Assembly: GCF_014851395.1 (NCBI RefSeq)
Contig: NW_024040707.1
Location: 21,498,457 to 21,562,456, forward strand
Source of the DNA: Micropterus salmoides
Taxonomy: Eukaryota; Chordata; Actinopteri; Centrarchiformes; Centrarchidae
Length of the DNA stretch: 64,000 nucleotides
Direction: 5' to 3'
Positions 12,618 to 24,452 of this stretch are shown one piece after another; the first letter of the stretch is position 1; each line of letters opens with the position of its first letter. The position numbers and the translations under genes were made by a program. The notes beneath the pieces were generated by a model. It saw only the letters and a list, made by a program, of their open reading frames with translations. It searched no databases and had not been told where the DNA came from.

Positions 12618-13339
12618 CTATTTAAATTTAACCCATATTTAATCAGATAAGACCCGTTGAGATCATTGATCTCTTCTACAAGGGCGACCTGGACGCAGAC
12701 AGCAGCATACAAAAGGTTAGAGATGACAACAATAACCACAAGAAACATATACTGTATGTATGCACTGAGCTGTATGGACTGTATGTACTGTATGCATGTA
12801 TATATGCTTTGAAGAGGCTGGAAGCTGGACAAACATTCCCAGTTGTCTCAGCTTCCTGAGGTATGTCCTGTGCAAACACCATGGGCCATGGTATAAGCTC
12901 CTTGCCAGGGATTTAAGGCGCTTTCCCTCCCTTGTTTTCACTGAATATCCTTTACAAATATTATCGGCCTGGTGTCAGTGCCATGTTTGCACTGTGGCCT
13001 GAAGGGACAGTACCCATATGAAAGTTCAATTAATGGTCCAAGCCTAACCTCAAACAAAAATAGTACAATTAAAGTACAGTGATCTGAAAGCTGACAGCAT
13101 GTGAAGTTTGAATTTAGAGTATTTTTCAACAGACTGTGCCTCATTTGCATCGATCAATAGCATTCTTTTGGGAGATAAGTTTTCAGTCAGAATACTTTTT
13201 TAGGTTGCCATTCACCAGCAGGTCTTTGAGGTCTAACAATGAGCCCTGGTGTCTTTCATTAATTCACTGACATGCATTGATTTGGACTGCGAGAGGTTTA
13301 CACTTGAGTAACACGGGGTTGATAAATCCATAAGATCCT

Positions 13340-13575
13340 AAATTTGCTCTCTTTCCCCAGCTGTGGCTGTCTCGCCTTGTCCCTTGTCTGTCAGGAGCAT
13401 GTGTTTATTATGTGTGACATATTTAGCAGGCAGATATAATTGCCTGTGCAAGGCTGTAATCGTCTGCGTCCAATTCAGTCAGCAGAGACTGCGGGAGCCC
13501 ACAGAGCCACTGAGGTAATCAAACTGTGGCTCATTCTTCCTCTTTGAGAGCTAATGATGAGCTCCATGATCATTT
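13340..13575. promoter_or_regulatory. candidate conserved non-coding element, intron 1
   Basis: Non-repetitive, balanced-composition stretch unlike the surrounding low-complexity sequence. It has CAGCTG, GATAAT-type and TAATCA cores and no open frame of note. Proposed on texture only. Confidence 0.18.
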
Positions 13576-14204
13576 ACAATGGGCAGAGAAAGAAGTGTGA
13601 CAGAAAGTACAGTGGTAATACCATGGTTTTAGTTCTTGCAATGCTATTATCTTTGGTTCAAGACATGGGAATCACCTCAAAGGGAGAAAGGGAAAAGTTG
13701 CTGTATAGTTATGGATAGAGAAAAGAATAGAGATAGATGTTGTTGAAGAAAAAAGGAGATAGAGAGGTTAGAGGAGACTTGTGGGTTGAGAGAAGGGAGG
13801 AAAAGCGAGAGAAAAAGGCCCTCTCTTTGTGTTGTCGACCTATTTAGTCTCAAGCTGGCCATGAGCCATGCTGATGAGTGATGTTGCTAAGAAAAACAAA
13901 CAGAGGAAAGAAAAGTAGGATTTTGGAAATTATGACATTTGGTCCATGGTGTTATGCTATTGAGGACTCTGCCTTTCCCTTAACTAAGCTTCAACAACCT
14001 CCTAGCAGCTCACTTGGGTTGTTAACACACAGGAAAGGGAAACTTGAGCAGATCTTTTTATAGAATTGTTAATAACACAGTAGACAGTAGTGAAAAACCA
14101 TAGCCTAAAGCAGCACTTACTGGCACAACCCACGTGAACCAAGTATATGTGTATGTGTGTGCATATGTGTGTGGATGCATACTTTTGTGTGCATTGCTGG
14201 CACC

Positions 14205-14520
14205 TTGGCAGAGGCAGAAGAAGTATTCAGATCCTTTGTCAAGTAAAAGTAGCACACTGTAGAAATACTGTTAAGGGTGAAAGTCTTACATTAAAAGTTA
14301 GACTTAAAAGTACAGCAGTATTAACAATCAAATGCAATTAAGTATCAAAAGTAAAAGTACTGACTATAGAGCAGAATAGGCCCTGTCAGCATTATACTGC
14401 CATATCACATACAGTGGTGGAAAGTAACTAAGTACATTTATTCATGTGCTGGACTTATTTTTAATTTAATATTAAAATAATTTACTTAATTACCTTACTT
14501 GAGTACTCCACCGCTGCACA
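14205..14520. repeat. two abutting dispersed-repeat fragments of the AAGTAAAAGTA type
   Basis: The first part (about 14205-14410) is built from AGTAAAAGTA-like words: aagtattcagatcctttg, then reiterated aaaagtac strings. The second part (about 14412-14516) starts AGTGGTGGAAAGTAACTAAG and ends CTTGAGTACTCCACC, giving it imperfect inverted ends. Both match my memory of small, very common teleost non-autonomous DNA elements. A reverse-oriented fragment of the second type occurs at 46293-46346. Confidence 0.6.
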
Positions 14521-15382
14521 TTAGTGTACATCTGCTGCTCTTTACCGGACTGTGCATGTGCAAAAGTGCATATGCAGCCAGTATGTAGACCAAAAGTTTA
14601 AGGCTGAAGAGGATTTGCTCCTTACTTTTTTTTATCAGAAGTGTGACATCAATGGTCATTTCACCCATAAAACATTTTTGTCACTTACCCCAAATGAAAA
14701 ATGAATGCAAATTTGTTTGGTGTGCGCATATCATTGAAAATCACATTTACAGTTTTTCTCAGTCGCTTTGGTGCATTTCTCAAATGATCCTTAACATTTG
14801 CAAAACAGTAAGTGCACTTCTCAAAACAGGTAGTACAAACATCACAACACAGTGGATTACCTGCAAAAGCCCATAACTTGCTCAAAATCCTTAGTCTATC
14901 TCTCAAAAGCAAAACTTTATGTCATTGAACATGTCAGTGCCATCAGAACGACAAGTCCTTGTGTCTTGTTTATGAACAAGCAAGTCAAAATGTTTAGCCA
15001 TCTTGTCAATATAACAGTGTACTCTGTAAGTATTTTATGATGTACACTTTGGCTAAGATTTTGATGACAATGATTGAAAATGCACAAGGCTGCACTTTTT
15101 TTGTATGGCATATATCACTTTCACCAGTACAAAGTTAGACATTGCAGGAGAGAGGACAGGAATCACAGCTATGCTTTTACTGTTCGTACTGTAATTTGTT
15201 GACAGAGCATGTCATTGTAATACAGAAAAGAAAGAGACAGGACTGTTGCATGGGATACACCCCTTTGGCTGATGTTCTGGTCTGTTGTATCACAGATTCT
15301 CTTCCACATCACAACAGATATCAATTCAGGACACATTTACAAAAAAATTCTAATAGACATGTATAAAATGTCTATCTGTACA

Positions 15383-15385
<3 letters not shown>

Positions 15386-15416
<31 letters not shown>
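15386..15416. repeat. (TA)n microsatellite
   Basis: Alternating TA tract of about 30 bases inside the 14752-16134 element, directly left of the nested palindromic element. Confidence 0.95.
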
Positions 15417-15417
<1 letters not shown>

Positions 15418-15418
15418 G

Positions 15419-15670
15419 GAAGTCCTAATTAAATATGTTTTCCTGTGATAACGGGATAATTTTCTCATGATTTTGAGATAACCATAATGGTAATTATAGT
15501 ATAGTTTGTTGTATCAGTAGCTCACTTGTTAGAGCACAGGACTTATAGTGTTCAATCCTTGAAATTATCCTAAAGAAACGCACCTGCCAGCCCCTGTATT
15601 CAGCTATGGTTTGTTATCTCGTGATCACGAGAAAATTAATTATCCCGTTCTCAGGGGAAAACAACATTCC
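15419..15670. mobile_element. nested palindromic element with a tRNA-like core
   Basis: Arms at about 15419-15487 and 15607-15670 are imperfect inverted repeats sharing AACGGGATAAT, TTTTCTC and GAGATAAC words. Between them, 15511-15560 reads like a tRNA-derived promoter: an A-box-like TAGCTCACTTGTTAGAGCA and a B-box-like GTTCAATCC, with the anticodon-arm region shortened. It looks like a MITE that captured or carries a tRNA-type sequence. I do not know a named family for it. Confidence 0.55.
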
Positions 15671-16134
15671 TTATATTACTGCTCACTGTGTTGCTATTGC
15701 TATGTTGTTGTTGTCTATTCTTATTTTGTTTATGGTCCATAAGAAATAACATTTCGTTTAGCTATATACTTGTAGGCAGAGGATATGAATAAAGGATTTT
15801 AACTTTGATTTTTGATAACGTGTTCAACCATTTTGCATGTAGTGACTAATGTAAGGAACTTATGCCTAGATGTTTTGGGGGTTAAGATTATTCAACAGAG
15901 ACTGGTATAATTCATTGTGATCAGCATGACATAAGCAAGTGATAATGTAGGAAACAGCAGACAATTGTACATAATCATTTGCATCAGTGTGTCAAGTCAT
16001 TTGCAATTTGTTCAGAACAATGAGAAAGTGCTTTTATGATGTGCACAAGTGACGAGATGATGTGGAGGTTGAAAAATTAGTTTTGAGAATTTCAATTCTG
16101 ATCTGAGAAATGCACCAAAGCGACTGAGAAAAAC

Positions 16135-16335
16135 AACATCCATCCATCAAATCAACATCCATCGTCAACCGCTTATCCTGCGTACAGGTCAATGCCAGCT
16201 GACCTCGGGCGAAAGGTGGGGTACACCCTGGACAGGTCGCCAATCCATCGCAGGGCCACACATAGACAGACAACCACTCACATCCACATCTAAGGACAAT
16301 TTAGGGTCACCAATCAACCTTTGGACTTTGGAGTA
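16135..16335. repeat. dispersed teleost repeat (ACCGCTTATCC / GGGTACACCCTGG type)
   Basis: Contains CATCGTCAACCGCTTATCC, AAAGGTGGGGTACACCCTGG, GGTCGCCAATCCATCGCAGG and AATTTAGGGTCACCAAT. I remember these strings, in this order, as a very common interspersed repeat of ray-finned fish. It abuts the right end of the 14752-16134 transposon without a gap. Class is uncertain (LINE-derived or non-autonomous DNA element). Confidence 0.6.
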
Positions 16336-17186
16336 TGCCCTGGCAGCACGTACAGTTAGGCCAATTTTTTAGCAAAGGCATCGGGAATGTCATAATCACC
16401 AACAAATGTTTGTGGCAGCAGGGCAAGGAAAGGGAGTGAAACTGAGAGATGGTCATGTTTTATTAAGCCTGATAATGCAGCCTAATCTATGGCTTGGGTT
16501 ACACAGTGCTTTGTGGGTAATTAGAGATCATGTCGTATGCCTGGCCTGCTGAAAAATTGCACTCCGCCCTAATCCCCTCCTATCCGCCTTTCACCCGTCA
16601 CCTCCCTTCTTCTTTCTCTTCATTCTCTTCCTCACTCATGAAAAAACCTACATGCTTCCAAATGTGATAGCTTACTGTCAGGGAAACACACAAATAAACA
16701 AACATGGCAGCCATATTTCAGGTAGCTAGTCATCAGAAAGTTTATACCTTGCTGTAAGATACTTGGAAATGTGCTTATGTGCTCAGAATTCAATAAGAGG
16801 AAGTCAACAGTGGAGCACTTTGTGGTTTGCTTTGTTGAACTTGTTAGATGAATGACTAATGCCTCCTGGCAAGTGCCCCAGGTTTACTATTACCAAAACA
16901 ATGGCACTTGATACAGAGCACCGTAGCCTTGGTTTTCACACAGACAGGAGCTCAGGCTGCTGTTTTCTTTTGAACCCCAAATGCTGACTGCCCATTCATG
17001 CAACATCCCCCGAACACAGAGACCCACACATAAAGGGAATTCTCAACTGACAAGGTGACTGAAAAAAACAGCTTCTTTCATCGTTCATTGTCCCAAATCT
17101 TTCCATTATTAAAAACCAAGAAACGTTTCTCTTTCTCGGTATCTCAATTCTGCTATCACCGCGTATAAAACAGTAGCCATATTTAC

Positions 17187-17224
17187 AAACACACACACAG
17201 ACGCACGCACACACACACACACAC
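17187..17224. repeat. (CA)n microsatellite, interrupted
   Basis: CA dinucleotide tract with two interruptions (CAGACGCACG). Confidence 0.95.
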
Positions 17225-17804
17225 TGGCCTTACCCGAAGTATGACAGGAACTCTTTCTTCATTAAACTGTCTGCATGTCAGATGAATGTATTATACAATC
17301 TGTTACCCTTTTAGAGCAAAAGCATGAGCTGCATCCCACCATAAACCCAAGAAACTATATAGGTGCAGTTTCTTGAGTTTAAAGTGGGAGTGCAGCTGAT
17401 GTTGAATTTTGAATGCATACAGTGGTTCCCCCAGAATTTTTAACATGCCTGGTGGTTTGAGCCAAAAATCCCCTTTACATACAAGAAAGCATGAAAGCAA
17501 TAATAAAACCAACCTTCCAGAAACAGTATGCATTTATCTCCTCTGTATCTTACTGAAAACTCATAAAACCTCATCCTACAGCATGTGCTATATGAATGAC
17601 TAAAGAAACATTATTAGTAAACTGTCCTGAATCTTATCACAGTGAGCAAGCATGATAACAGCGTTGTAATAGATACCATAATAAACAGTACTTCTGTAAT
17701 GTGCGGTTATCCACACTCACAGTGTGGAATTTAACTCATTAACCTCCTCAGAGGAGGTCTTATGAAAGATTATTTATTCAGGACACAGAGGAGATAAAAG
17801 CATA

Positions 17805-17988
17805 GTATTTACATTTATCAGACACTTTTAGCCAAAGCGACTTACAATTGCTGTATATGTCAGAGGTCACACACCACTGGAGCAACTAGGGGTTAAGTGT
17901 CTTGCTCAGGGACACAATGGTGGATGGGTGACAGTGGGGGATTGAACCCGGGTCTCTCACACCAAAGGCATCGTACCATCGCCACCCA
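17805..17988 (-). mobile_element. tRNA-derived SINE with LINE-type tail, copy 1
   Basis: Read on the minus strand it has a tRNA-like head containing a B-box match (GGGTTCAATCCC). A body follows (TGAGCAAGACACTTAACCCC…), then a tail (GTAAGTCGCTTTGGCTAAAA…, then TAAATGTAAATA). That tail type is shared with L2-clade LINEs of fish (remembered), which would supply the retrotransposition machinery. The A-box end is degraded. A second copy at 21792-21985 has the same order and orientation, which supports the unit as a real repeat. Confidence 0.8.
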
Positions 17989-18000
17989 GGGGTAGCTGTT

Positions 18001-18312
18001 CAGGAGAAGAGGGCTCTGCAGCAGGTGATTAAAACCACTCAGAAGATCATTGGTACACTTCTGCCGAGCATCAGTGAAATCGGTGAGGTGAGGTGCCTGT
18101 GCAGAGCCCCAAGGATCCTAAAAGACAGTACCCACCCCAGCGACAGCCTGCTCAGCCTGCTGCCGTCTGCCAAGAGATACAGACGTATCTGTTTTTGTAC
18201 CACCAGACTCCAGAGCAGCTTCTTCGCTAACCCTGGACTCACAGGCGGTTTTGTCCCTTCCTCTGCCTGGCGTCAACTTACACTGGGAGCATTTCAGCAT
18301 TGGAACGTTTAG
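18001..18312 (+). mobile_element. LINE 3'-end fragment (C-terminus of reverse-transcriptase protein)
   Basis: An open frame on the plus strand from 18001 to the stop at 18310-18312. It includes KTTQKIIGTLLPSISEIG, RAPRILKDSTHPSD, LLSLLPSAKRYRR and TTRLQSSFF. This is the C-terminal tail found after the reverse-transcriptase domain in fish L2/Maui-like and related non-LTR elements (family known, exact clade inferred). The endonuclease and catalytic RT motifs are absent, as expected for a 5'-truncated copy. A second fragment of the same family lies in the opposite orientation at 38575-39183. Confidence 0.75.
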
Positions 18313-18380
18313 TCTGCCCCACGTTGTTGACTTGTTAATTTTCCCTTTTTTGTGCTTCTACTACCTATCACTGCTCTCTT

Positions 18381-18669
18381 TGATCAGGGATATTTTCAGC
18401 CCAGTCATAATAGTGCAGCGGTTGAGTTATGTGGGATTTCTTTGAAAACAGAAAATGAACTTTTATAGTACCACAATAAGAGTTATCTGATGACCACAAT
18501 GTAATTGTAAAGTGTACAGTGAATACTGGCAAATCTCATATTTAAAAAAAGGAACGTTCCCACGTGTGTTACGTGGCCATTTTTTTTTGTAGTACGAATA
18601 AGATTTCCATAATCTTATTTAAACATAGTCTAAGACTTAAATTAGTTTTGTGGAACAGTTAACACCAAT
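18381..18669 (+). repeat. left arm of a 289-bp inverted repeat pair
   Basis: Starts TGATCAGGGATATTTTCAGC and ends GTTAACACCAA. The reverse complement of 24453-24740 matches it end to end, with by my count eight substitutions and a one-base difference in a T run, about 97% identity. Similarity ends abruptly at both borders. There is no open frame, no internal terminal repeat and no target duplication I can recognise. Family unknown to me. Confidence 0.9.
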
Positions 18670-20894
18670 TGTTGCGCTCTTTGCACGGCAGGGTATCCCA
18701 CATGGAGCAGTTCAGAATAAGACCATTTTCTGCCTTATTTTGCTGACATGTTCAGATTTTTGTTGATTTTGTCAACATAATTGATTTGTGCTTCCACTTT
18801 GGTTAAGTACAGTCAAGAGTCTGCACAGAGTGTTTTATTTTACCTGCTGCAGCGCTACTGTTGTGAGCAAAACCATTGACTAGAATCGCCACGATCAGCT
18901 CTGGCAGCTGCAGCGCAGCCGTAACGCGGCGCAGCCACTGCCTATGTGAGTCCGGTGTAAGGTTGTGAGACTACTCAATTGTCACCTCAGCACTGTATAT
19001 AATTATATAATTTTTGTATATAGTGTTAGTGCTCTTTGTGAGTAGCCTAAAGGGAACTACAAACGTATTATTCAACCTTGTGTTTAAAATGACAAATTTA
19101 CTGTGTATACATGGCTGCCATGTAGGAAACCATCAGAAATTATATTTACATGAAAATGTTTCAAAATTCAAAACTGAGCTCTATTAGTGTTATATAAGTG
19201 TTCAAGTAGCATGGTGGCAAAATTAGATGGTTTTTAAGAGTTGAGATTGCTAAGAGCTACCAGTGGCTCTTTATCCCAATCTGCATGTACGTTTTTTGGG
19301 GGTTATGGGCAGGGTAAAGACCAAACAAAGCAAGAAAACAACAGTGAAGTTGTTAAGCAGGAGTGGACTCTAGACTCATTAGTCAGTGTGAGGACTGGGG
19401 AATTTTCCCATCTACTGTGTCTTGTTTCTGCTGGTTTGATTGACTGCAAAAATTGGGAATCAGTCGTGTCAGCCACTGTGAAATCTTGTCATTACTATAC
19501 ACAACATGCTCAGTTTTAATTTGTCATCAAGTTCAACAGAGTTTTTAAAAAATGTGCTACAGACCCCGCCATCACAAATTTAACTGGTTCTCGCTCTCAT
19601 GCAGGTTGGAGGATAAGAACTGCTCCTTCCTTCTGGCTAATATTGCAAATTTCCACATGTGATTGGCAGTATTCTCATAATCACAAGCAATTGTTGATAT
19701 GCGTGCTAATTTACTGTTGCCCTTATGTATAGATTTGAATATTTAGAAAGCCTACGTTTGAGTTGCCAGTCTCACTGTCCCACACAGGCACAGTTGTGGC
19801 ATCACATAATAATATTTGATTGTTTTGTTCTGTTTGTCATTTTCTCACATTGATGAAACTTTGTGCAAACTGGAAGTACAAAGAGCAGACTAGATTGTTT
19901 TTGGGACCAAACGATGCTATGATTGGACGGAGATGATAGCAAATAAATCCCAGGTTGCCTAATTACAACTCAAGCACAAGTTTCAAACAAATGTTGAATG
20001 CTGCAGGACCACCACATGCAGGGTCAGATGCTTTTAAACCTCTGAATCCCCCGCTATTATACCAAACACTCACACACACATAAACACACTTCCCACACAG
20101 CTTCAAGGCATTTCATTTCCTCTCCTCCTATGACAACATCACAATATAATGGGACATGGTGTCACGTGACAAGAGCAAGTACATGGAGCGATCAAATTGC
20201 TCTTTCTGTCTCTCTCCCTAGCTTGAAGGGCAAAACGGTCAGTCGTTACATAAACTAGAGTCGGTTCAATTATAGAAAAATGTGTTTTGTGTCCTTGTCA
20301 TAAGCAAAGTGATGAAGCAGATTTAAAAAATAAGACTATATTTTAATGTAAAAATACACCTGTATTGTCAGCTTTATTGACTACATGGGGCTAAACTATA
20401 AAAGAGTGTCCCGTCTTGACAAGTAGAGATGCCATAGATTTGGATTTTCACAAATGAAATTCGCATCAGGTGTGTACACCCCAAACAAGGAAACGAGTGC
20501 TCTGTCCAGAGAAATCTGAACTCACCAACATTTGAACTTTAGCCTCTCCCATCCCGTTTGGCATCCTCCGGTAGGAATGATCACAGACCAGCAGGGCTGC
20601 ACTAACATTTTGTGTGTAGTTTATAATTTATTTTATTTATTTATTTATTGATGTTGACATGTATTAAAGTTACATCTTAAAACCATGAAGAACAAGAACA
20701 ACATTTCCATTATCACACACATCCACACAGACAACACTTCATTAAACCACTTCTGTCATTGTGATGATTTAGTTAGATATTTCTTTTCAGTAAACAGTGC
20801 CATTTCCAGCAGTTCATTCCATCTATTGAACTTTGTGTTGACTGACCCTTACTCCAGGTACTCAGTGTGTGCTTCAGCACAGTACCATCTCACA

Positions 20895-20990
20895 GTTTTC
20901 AGATGAGCCTGTAATTAAGTCATCTCAGAGCCTTGAGCTGAGACCAATTTGCCACTAATTGTCCCGAGTTTTAATTTCTAATGGAATAAG
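20895..20990. promoter_or_regulatory. candidate conserved non-coding element, intron 1
   Basis: Contains GTAATTAAG, CTAATTGTC and TTTAATTTCTAAT cores in non-repetitive sequence. It lies within the 5.8 kb between the two inverted repeat arms. Weak, composition-based proposal. Confidence 0.18.
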
Positions 20991-21026
20991 GGCTAGAGGG
21001 AATGCTGCTTAATGAGATGCAGTTAC

Positions 21027-21028
<2 letters not shown>

Positions 21029-21062
<34 letters not shown>
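21029..21062. repeat. (TG)n microsatellite
   Basis: Uninterrupted TG tract of about 34 bases. Confidence 0.95.
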
Positions 21063-21064
<2 letters not shown>

Positions 21065-21791
21065 CTTTTATCTGTTTACTGTAACTGTCATTGCCCTGGT
21101 GAATAGAGAAACAAGAGTGAGTAAAGCAAGATGTTCCATTTTGATTTTGTTATCGTTTCTGTTTATTCTACAAAGCACTCAGGATGTCTCTGTCTTTCTA
21201 AACTGTAAATTTACACATAATAAATGGTAAATGTACCTTAAAATAAGTAAAATAATTGATTGTGATTGACAGTACAGCCAGCGATACCTATTGCGTTATC
21301 TACGAACTGAGGAGCGCCCTCTCTTAATAGCTGTGTCCAAAAGTGAGAAGTGCTTGTGCCCTTGGCACTCAAGTTATTGCTCAGAAAGCGTGGTTGTAGA
21401 CTGGAACTGGAAAGGTTGTTTACATAGCCTTGGGAGTGTTTGTGTCGTGATTTAGATTCCAGGCATTTCAACATCCAAGTAAATCCGTTTAGACTTCTGA
21501 GGACAAGTAAACCTCCAAAAGAAGAAATTGGCCAGCTGTGTTTAAAATATGTAAGGTAGTCTTATTTCTAAAGCTTGAGAAATTTTACTTTCACTTATAA
21601 GAAAGTAGGAGTCAAAGTTCAAAGAGCACATGTAGCTTAGTGTATTGATAATAGCGATCTTTATCTTTTATTTACTGTAAAATATTGGTTTTGCCATGTC
21701 TGTATTTCTTACATTGGTCTGTGATTTGAATGACAGAACGCATGGCAGTCAGCTTGTCCTGACATGTTACACAAGCTACAACATCAAAATT

Positions 21792-21985
21792 ATTTACATT
21801 ACATTTAGCTGACGCTTAACAAAGCAACTTACAATTGTTATATACTGTATGTCAGAGGTCACACGCCTCTAGAGCAACTAGGGGTTAAGTGTCTTGCTCA
21901 GGGACACAGTGGTGTCTCACAGTGGATTTGAACCTGGGTCTCTCACATCAAAAGCATGTGCCTTATCCACTGCCCCATCACCACC
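21792..21985 (-). mobile_element. tRNA-derived SINE with LINE-type tail, copy 2
   Basis: On the minus strand the head reads GGGGCAGTGGATAAGGCA and later GGTTCAAATCC, matching tRNA A- and B-box regions better than copy 1. It then shares the body (GAGCAAGACACTTAACCCC), the TGTGACCTCTGACATA segment and the tail ending in TGTAATGTAAATA. Same family and orientation as 17805-17988, with scattered substitutions and a shorter middle. Confidence 0.82.
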
Positions 21986-22089
21986 CCCCTTTCTTTTTAA
22001 GAATACTTGAGCACCCCTGAAGACGCATGACTACATGAATCTTTGGTGACTTCACTGTAATTTTTCTACCTTATTGCATTCGAGTGGAG

Positions 22090-22330
22090 TTTGCTTTTGC
22101 AACCGACTCAATGCCCTTCCTCTTATTGTTTCAATATGTCAGAGCATTGTTTGAATGAGGTCACCCATTACCAATCTGGCCTGGGGCCAGCTTGACTTCA
22201 GCTGATTTAATTGAATCTACGACATGAGTCAAATTCAAACAAGCAGAGACTGCTTTGCCATGACAGCCTCATTACTCCACATTAAGAACTCATTTCACAA
22301 TGCATTGTGACTTTGGGCTTGACAAATGGT
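22090..22330. promoter_or_regulatory. candidate conserved non-coding element, intron 1
   Basis: Non-repetitive block with GGCCTGGGGCCAGCTTGAC, TTTAATTGAAT and CTCATTACTCC words. It has no coding signal and differs in texture from the flanking AT-rich DNA. Proposed without conservation data. Confidence 0.2.
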
Positions 22331-22859
22331 GAAAAGGGATAAAATCAAATAAGTGAGTACATTTTGGAAGACTGCTCTTGAAATGCTTTGGCTGAAAATA
22401 CTTCAGTACTGTACATATATTATAGGAAAGCCAAAAAATAGTCTTTCTGTTATTCTGTATAAGTTAATGTGAATGCCTTCTGGGTTAAAGTGTTCCCATG
22501 TTTGCCATCTGCAGTAATGGAATGACATTCAATGCCATTTTCCCACTTAAATGGAATTTTTGTCAAAGCGTTATGAATTCAACCTGCCTTGTCACTCAAG
22601 CCACAGACAGTGCTGAGAGAGGAGAAAATATGCGAATGAAACCTTTCACTGCAGATTTTACTGTTAGCTGTGAGCAGAACAAATAATGACGCCTTTATCA
22701 CGTCTACGGCACAACAAACAAAGAAGGCTTTCTTGTGACATACCACAAGATGTGATATCAGGCAGTATAATGACACACATTATGTATATTACGCATACAC
22801 AATATTCAGCTCAGCAGTGTGCTAGCTGCATTTCAGCATTTCATCAGCTCAAACCTCGA

Positions 22860-23270
22860 CTAAATTTCTCAATTAAGCACACATTCTTTGAGAGCCATTG
22901 GCAGCTCGGCCAGAGCTTGCGGGAAAAAACGTACAGGAGCCTCAATGTGCCAGGGCCTCCCTCCACAATAGGGAAGGAAATGTTGAGACTGCGAGGGCTG
23001 CGCAGTGAAGATATGGCAGTGTTTGCTTAGGGCTAGGTATTGGGCACAAAAACAAACATGGCCGCCCTTAATGAGCCTGTTTGCCTGCCAAAGGTAAAGA
23101 CAGCTGTTGTCTCTCGCCACAATGGAACAGGCCTCAGTGCCACGGAGCTCAAAGAAGCACTCTGCGTCCCCATAGTAACGCTTACCTTGTGTGTACTCAA
23201 GAGGGAACTTATTAAGTCCTCTTTACAGATAAATTGTGAGTAAAATGTAAATTGTGGGGCCATACGGCGC
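22860..23270. promoter_or_regulatory. candidate conserved non-coding element, intron 1
   Basis: A 400-base GC-balanced, repeat-free block. It is open in several frames by chance (up to 114 codons on plus, 83 on minus) with no recognisable protein motif. The even composition and lack of low complexity, inside an otherwise AT-rich intron, make it one of the better enhancer candidates by eye. Confidence 0.25.
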
Positions 23271-24452
23271 TTTTATAAGGTCTGACTGGAAATGAAAAGG
23301 TTTATTAAATCTTGTCTTTAGTGCACTAAAAGTGAAATTGCTTGTGGGAGTGTGAAACGGCTGAGAATAGACATCTGACTTTCTCACGACATTAGCAAAT
23401 TAGAGTTGAGAAACTGTGGCTTTCTGTGTTTGATAAAGTAGAACACATGTTATCGGACGGTTTGAGAGGCCACACTTTGCTTTTTTTGTCTGTTGGGACT
23501 GGAGAAAATCTCTCAAACATCTCTTCTGAGAAAATAAAGTGGCTACTCTAAAAAGACTATAATGCACAGGGATATAGGCAAAGTGAGGGGTACTGAAACC
23601 TGGGAAAGCACTTTTCTCCTGTATGAAAAAATGTATACATTTGAGCTGTACCTGTCCAAATGAATCAGCACTGACAGCTTGCCACACTCGACAGCTAATT
23701 TTAGAGTATTTTTAGAATATGAGTGTGATGGCTGCACAAGCATTTTGTTGAGAGGAGAGCAGCCAGTAAGAAAGTGCAAACATTAAAGGTCCAACCGTCG
23801 TTTGCATCAGGGTGGCTTCTGTTGAAACAAAGCCCTCCCAACCCCCCACCGCTTTCCTGGCATTGTTTACTGTACATTTTGAGCTATTGAATGGGTGACA
23901 TTTTTCCCCCTATTATTATACTGGCTTCTGACAAAAGGACTGACATGTGACAATGTCACAGATAAATATAAATGTTTTATATTTTAGGGATGAGAATGCT
24001 TAGGGATGAGGACTTATTTTTTAGTCAGACAAGCCTGTTAGTTAAACTTAGTTTAATATAAAATGAACATAGACAATAACTCACTTTAATGTATAAAATA
24101 AAGTGGGTATAGAAAAACTACTGATGTTTATAATGCAAATGAAGTTGAATGGTATTTAAAAAGCAAAGCACATTTGGGTAAAAGGGAAATAACAGTGATG
24201 TGAAAATGATAATGTAACTATTGGATCTGTGTGTGATTATTATTATATTTATCCTTGATGAAAGAGTAGTGTTTGGTGTTCAGTCCAGCTTATTTATACA
24301 TTTTGATTGTTAATTATACAAATTTTGGATCACAAAAAGATTGCTTTTACTTTTTTGCTTCAGTGTTTGATTGATTTAGATTGGCTTTGCTACTTAAGTT
24401 AGAGTGAACTTTGAGAATGCAACAATAAAAGAGTGGAAATAAGGCTCTTGAA

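Larger units (their letters stand above)
14752..16134. mobile_element. non-autonomous DNA transposon with 31-bp perfect TIRs
   Basis: The left end 14752-14782 (GTTTTTCTCAGTCGCTTTGG…) and right end 16104-16134 are perfect 31-base inverted repeats, bounding a 1383-bp element. No transposase frame is visible inside; the open frames are under 80 codons. The base pattern just outside the left end is TACA, which would fit a TA target followed by CA. The right end lacks the matching bases and runs directly into another repeat at 16135, so no target duplication can be confirmed. The family is probably a Tc1/mariner-type or related cut-and-paste element (inference). A smaller palindromic element (15419-15670) is nested within it. 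Confidence 0.8.

Noticed and set aside
15511..15560. Possible functional tRNA gene
   Set aside because: A- and B-box-like words are present, but the anticodon arm and acceptor stem are not; it lies in a repeat.
17415..17440. CAGTGGTTCCCCCAG string resembling a hAT left end
   Set aside because: No inverted partner found nearby; probably chance or too degraded to support.
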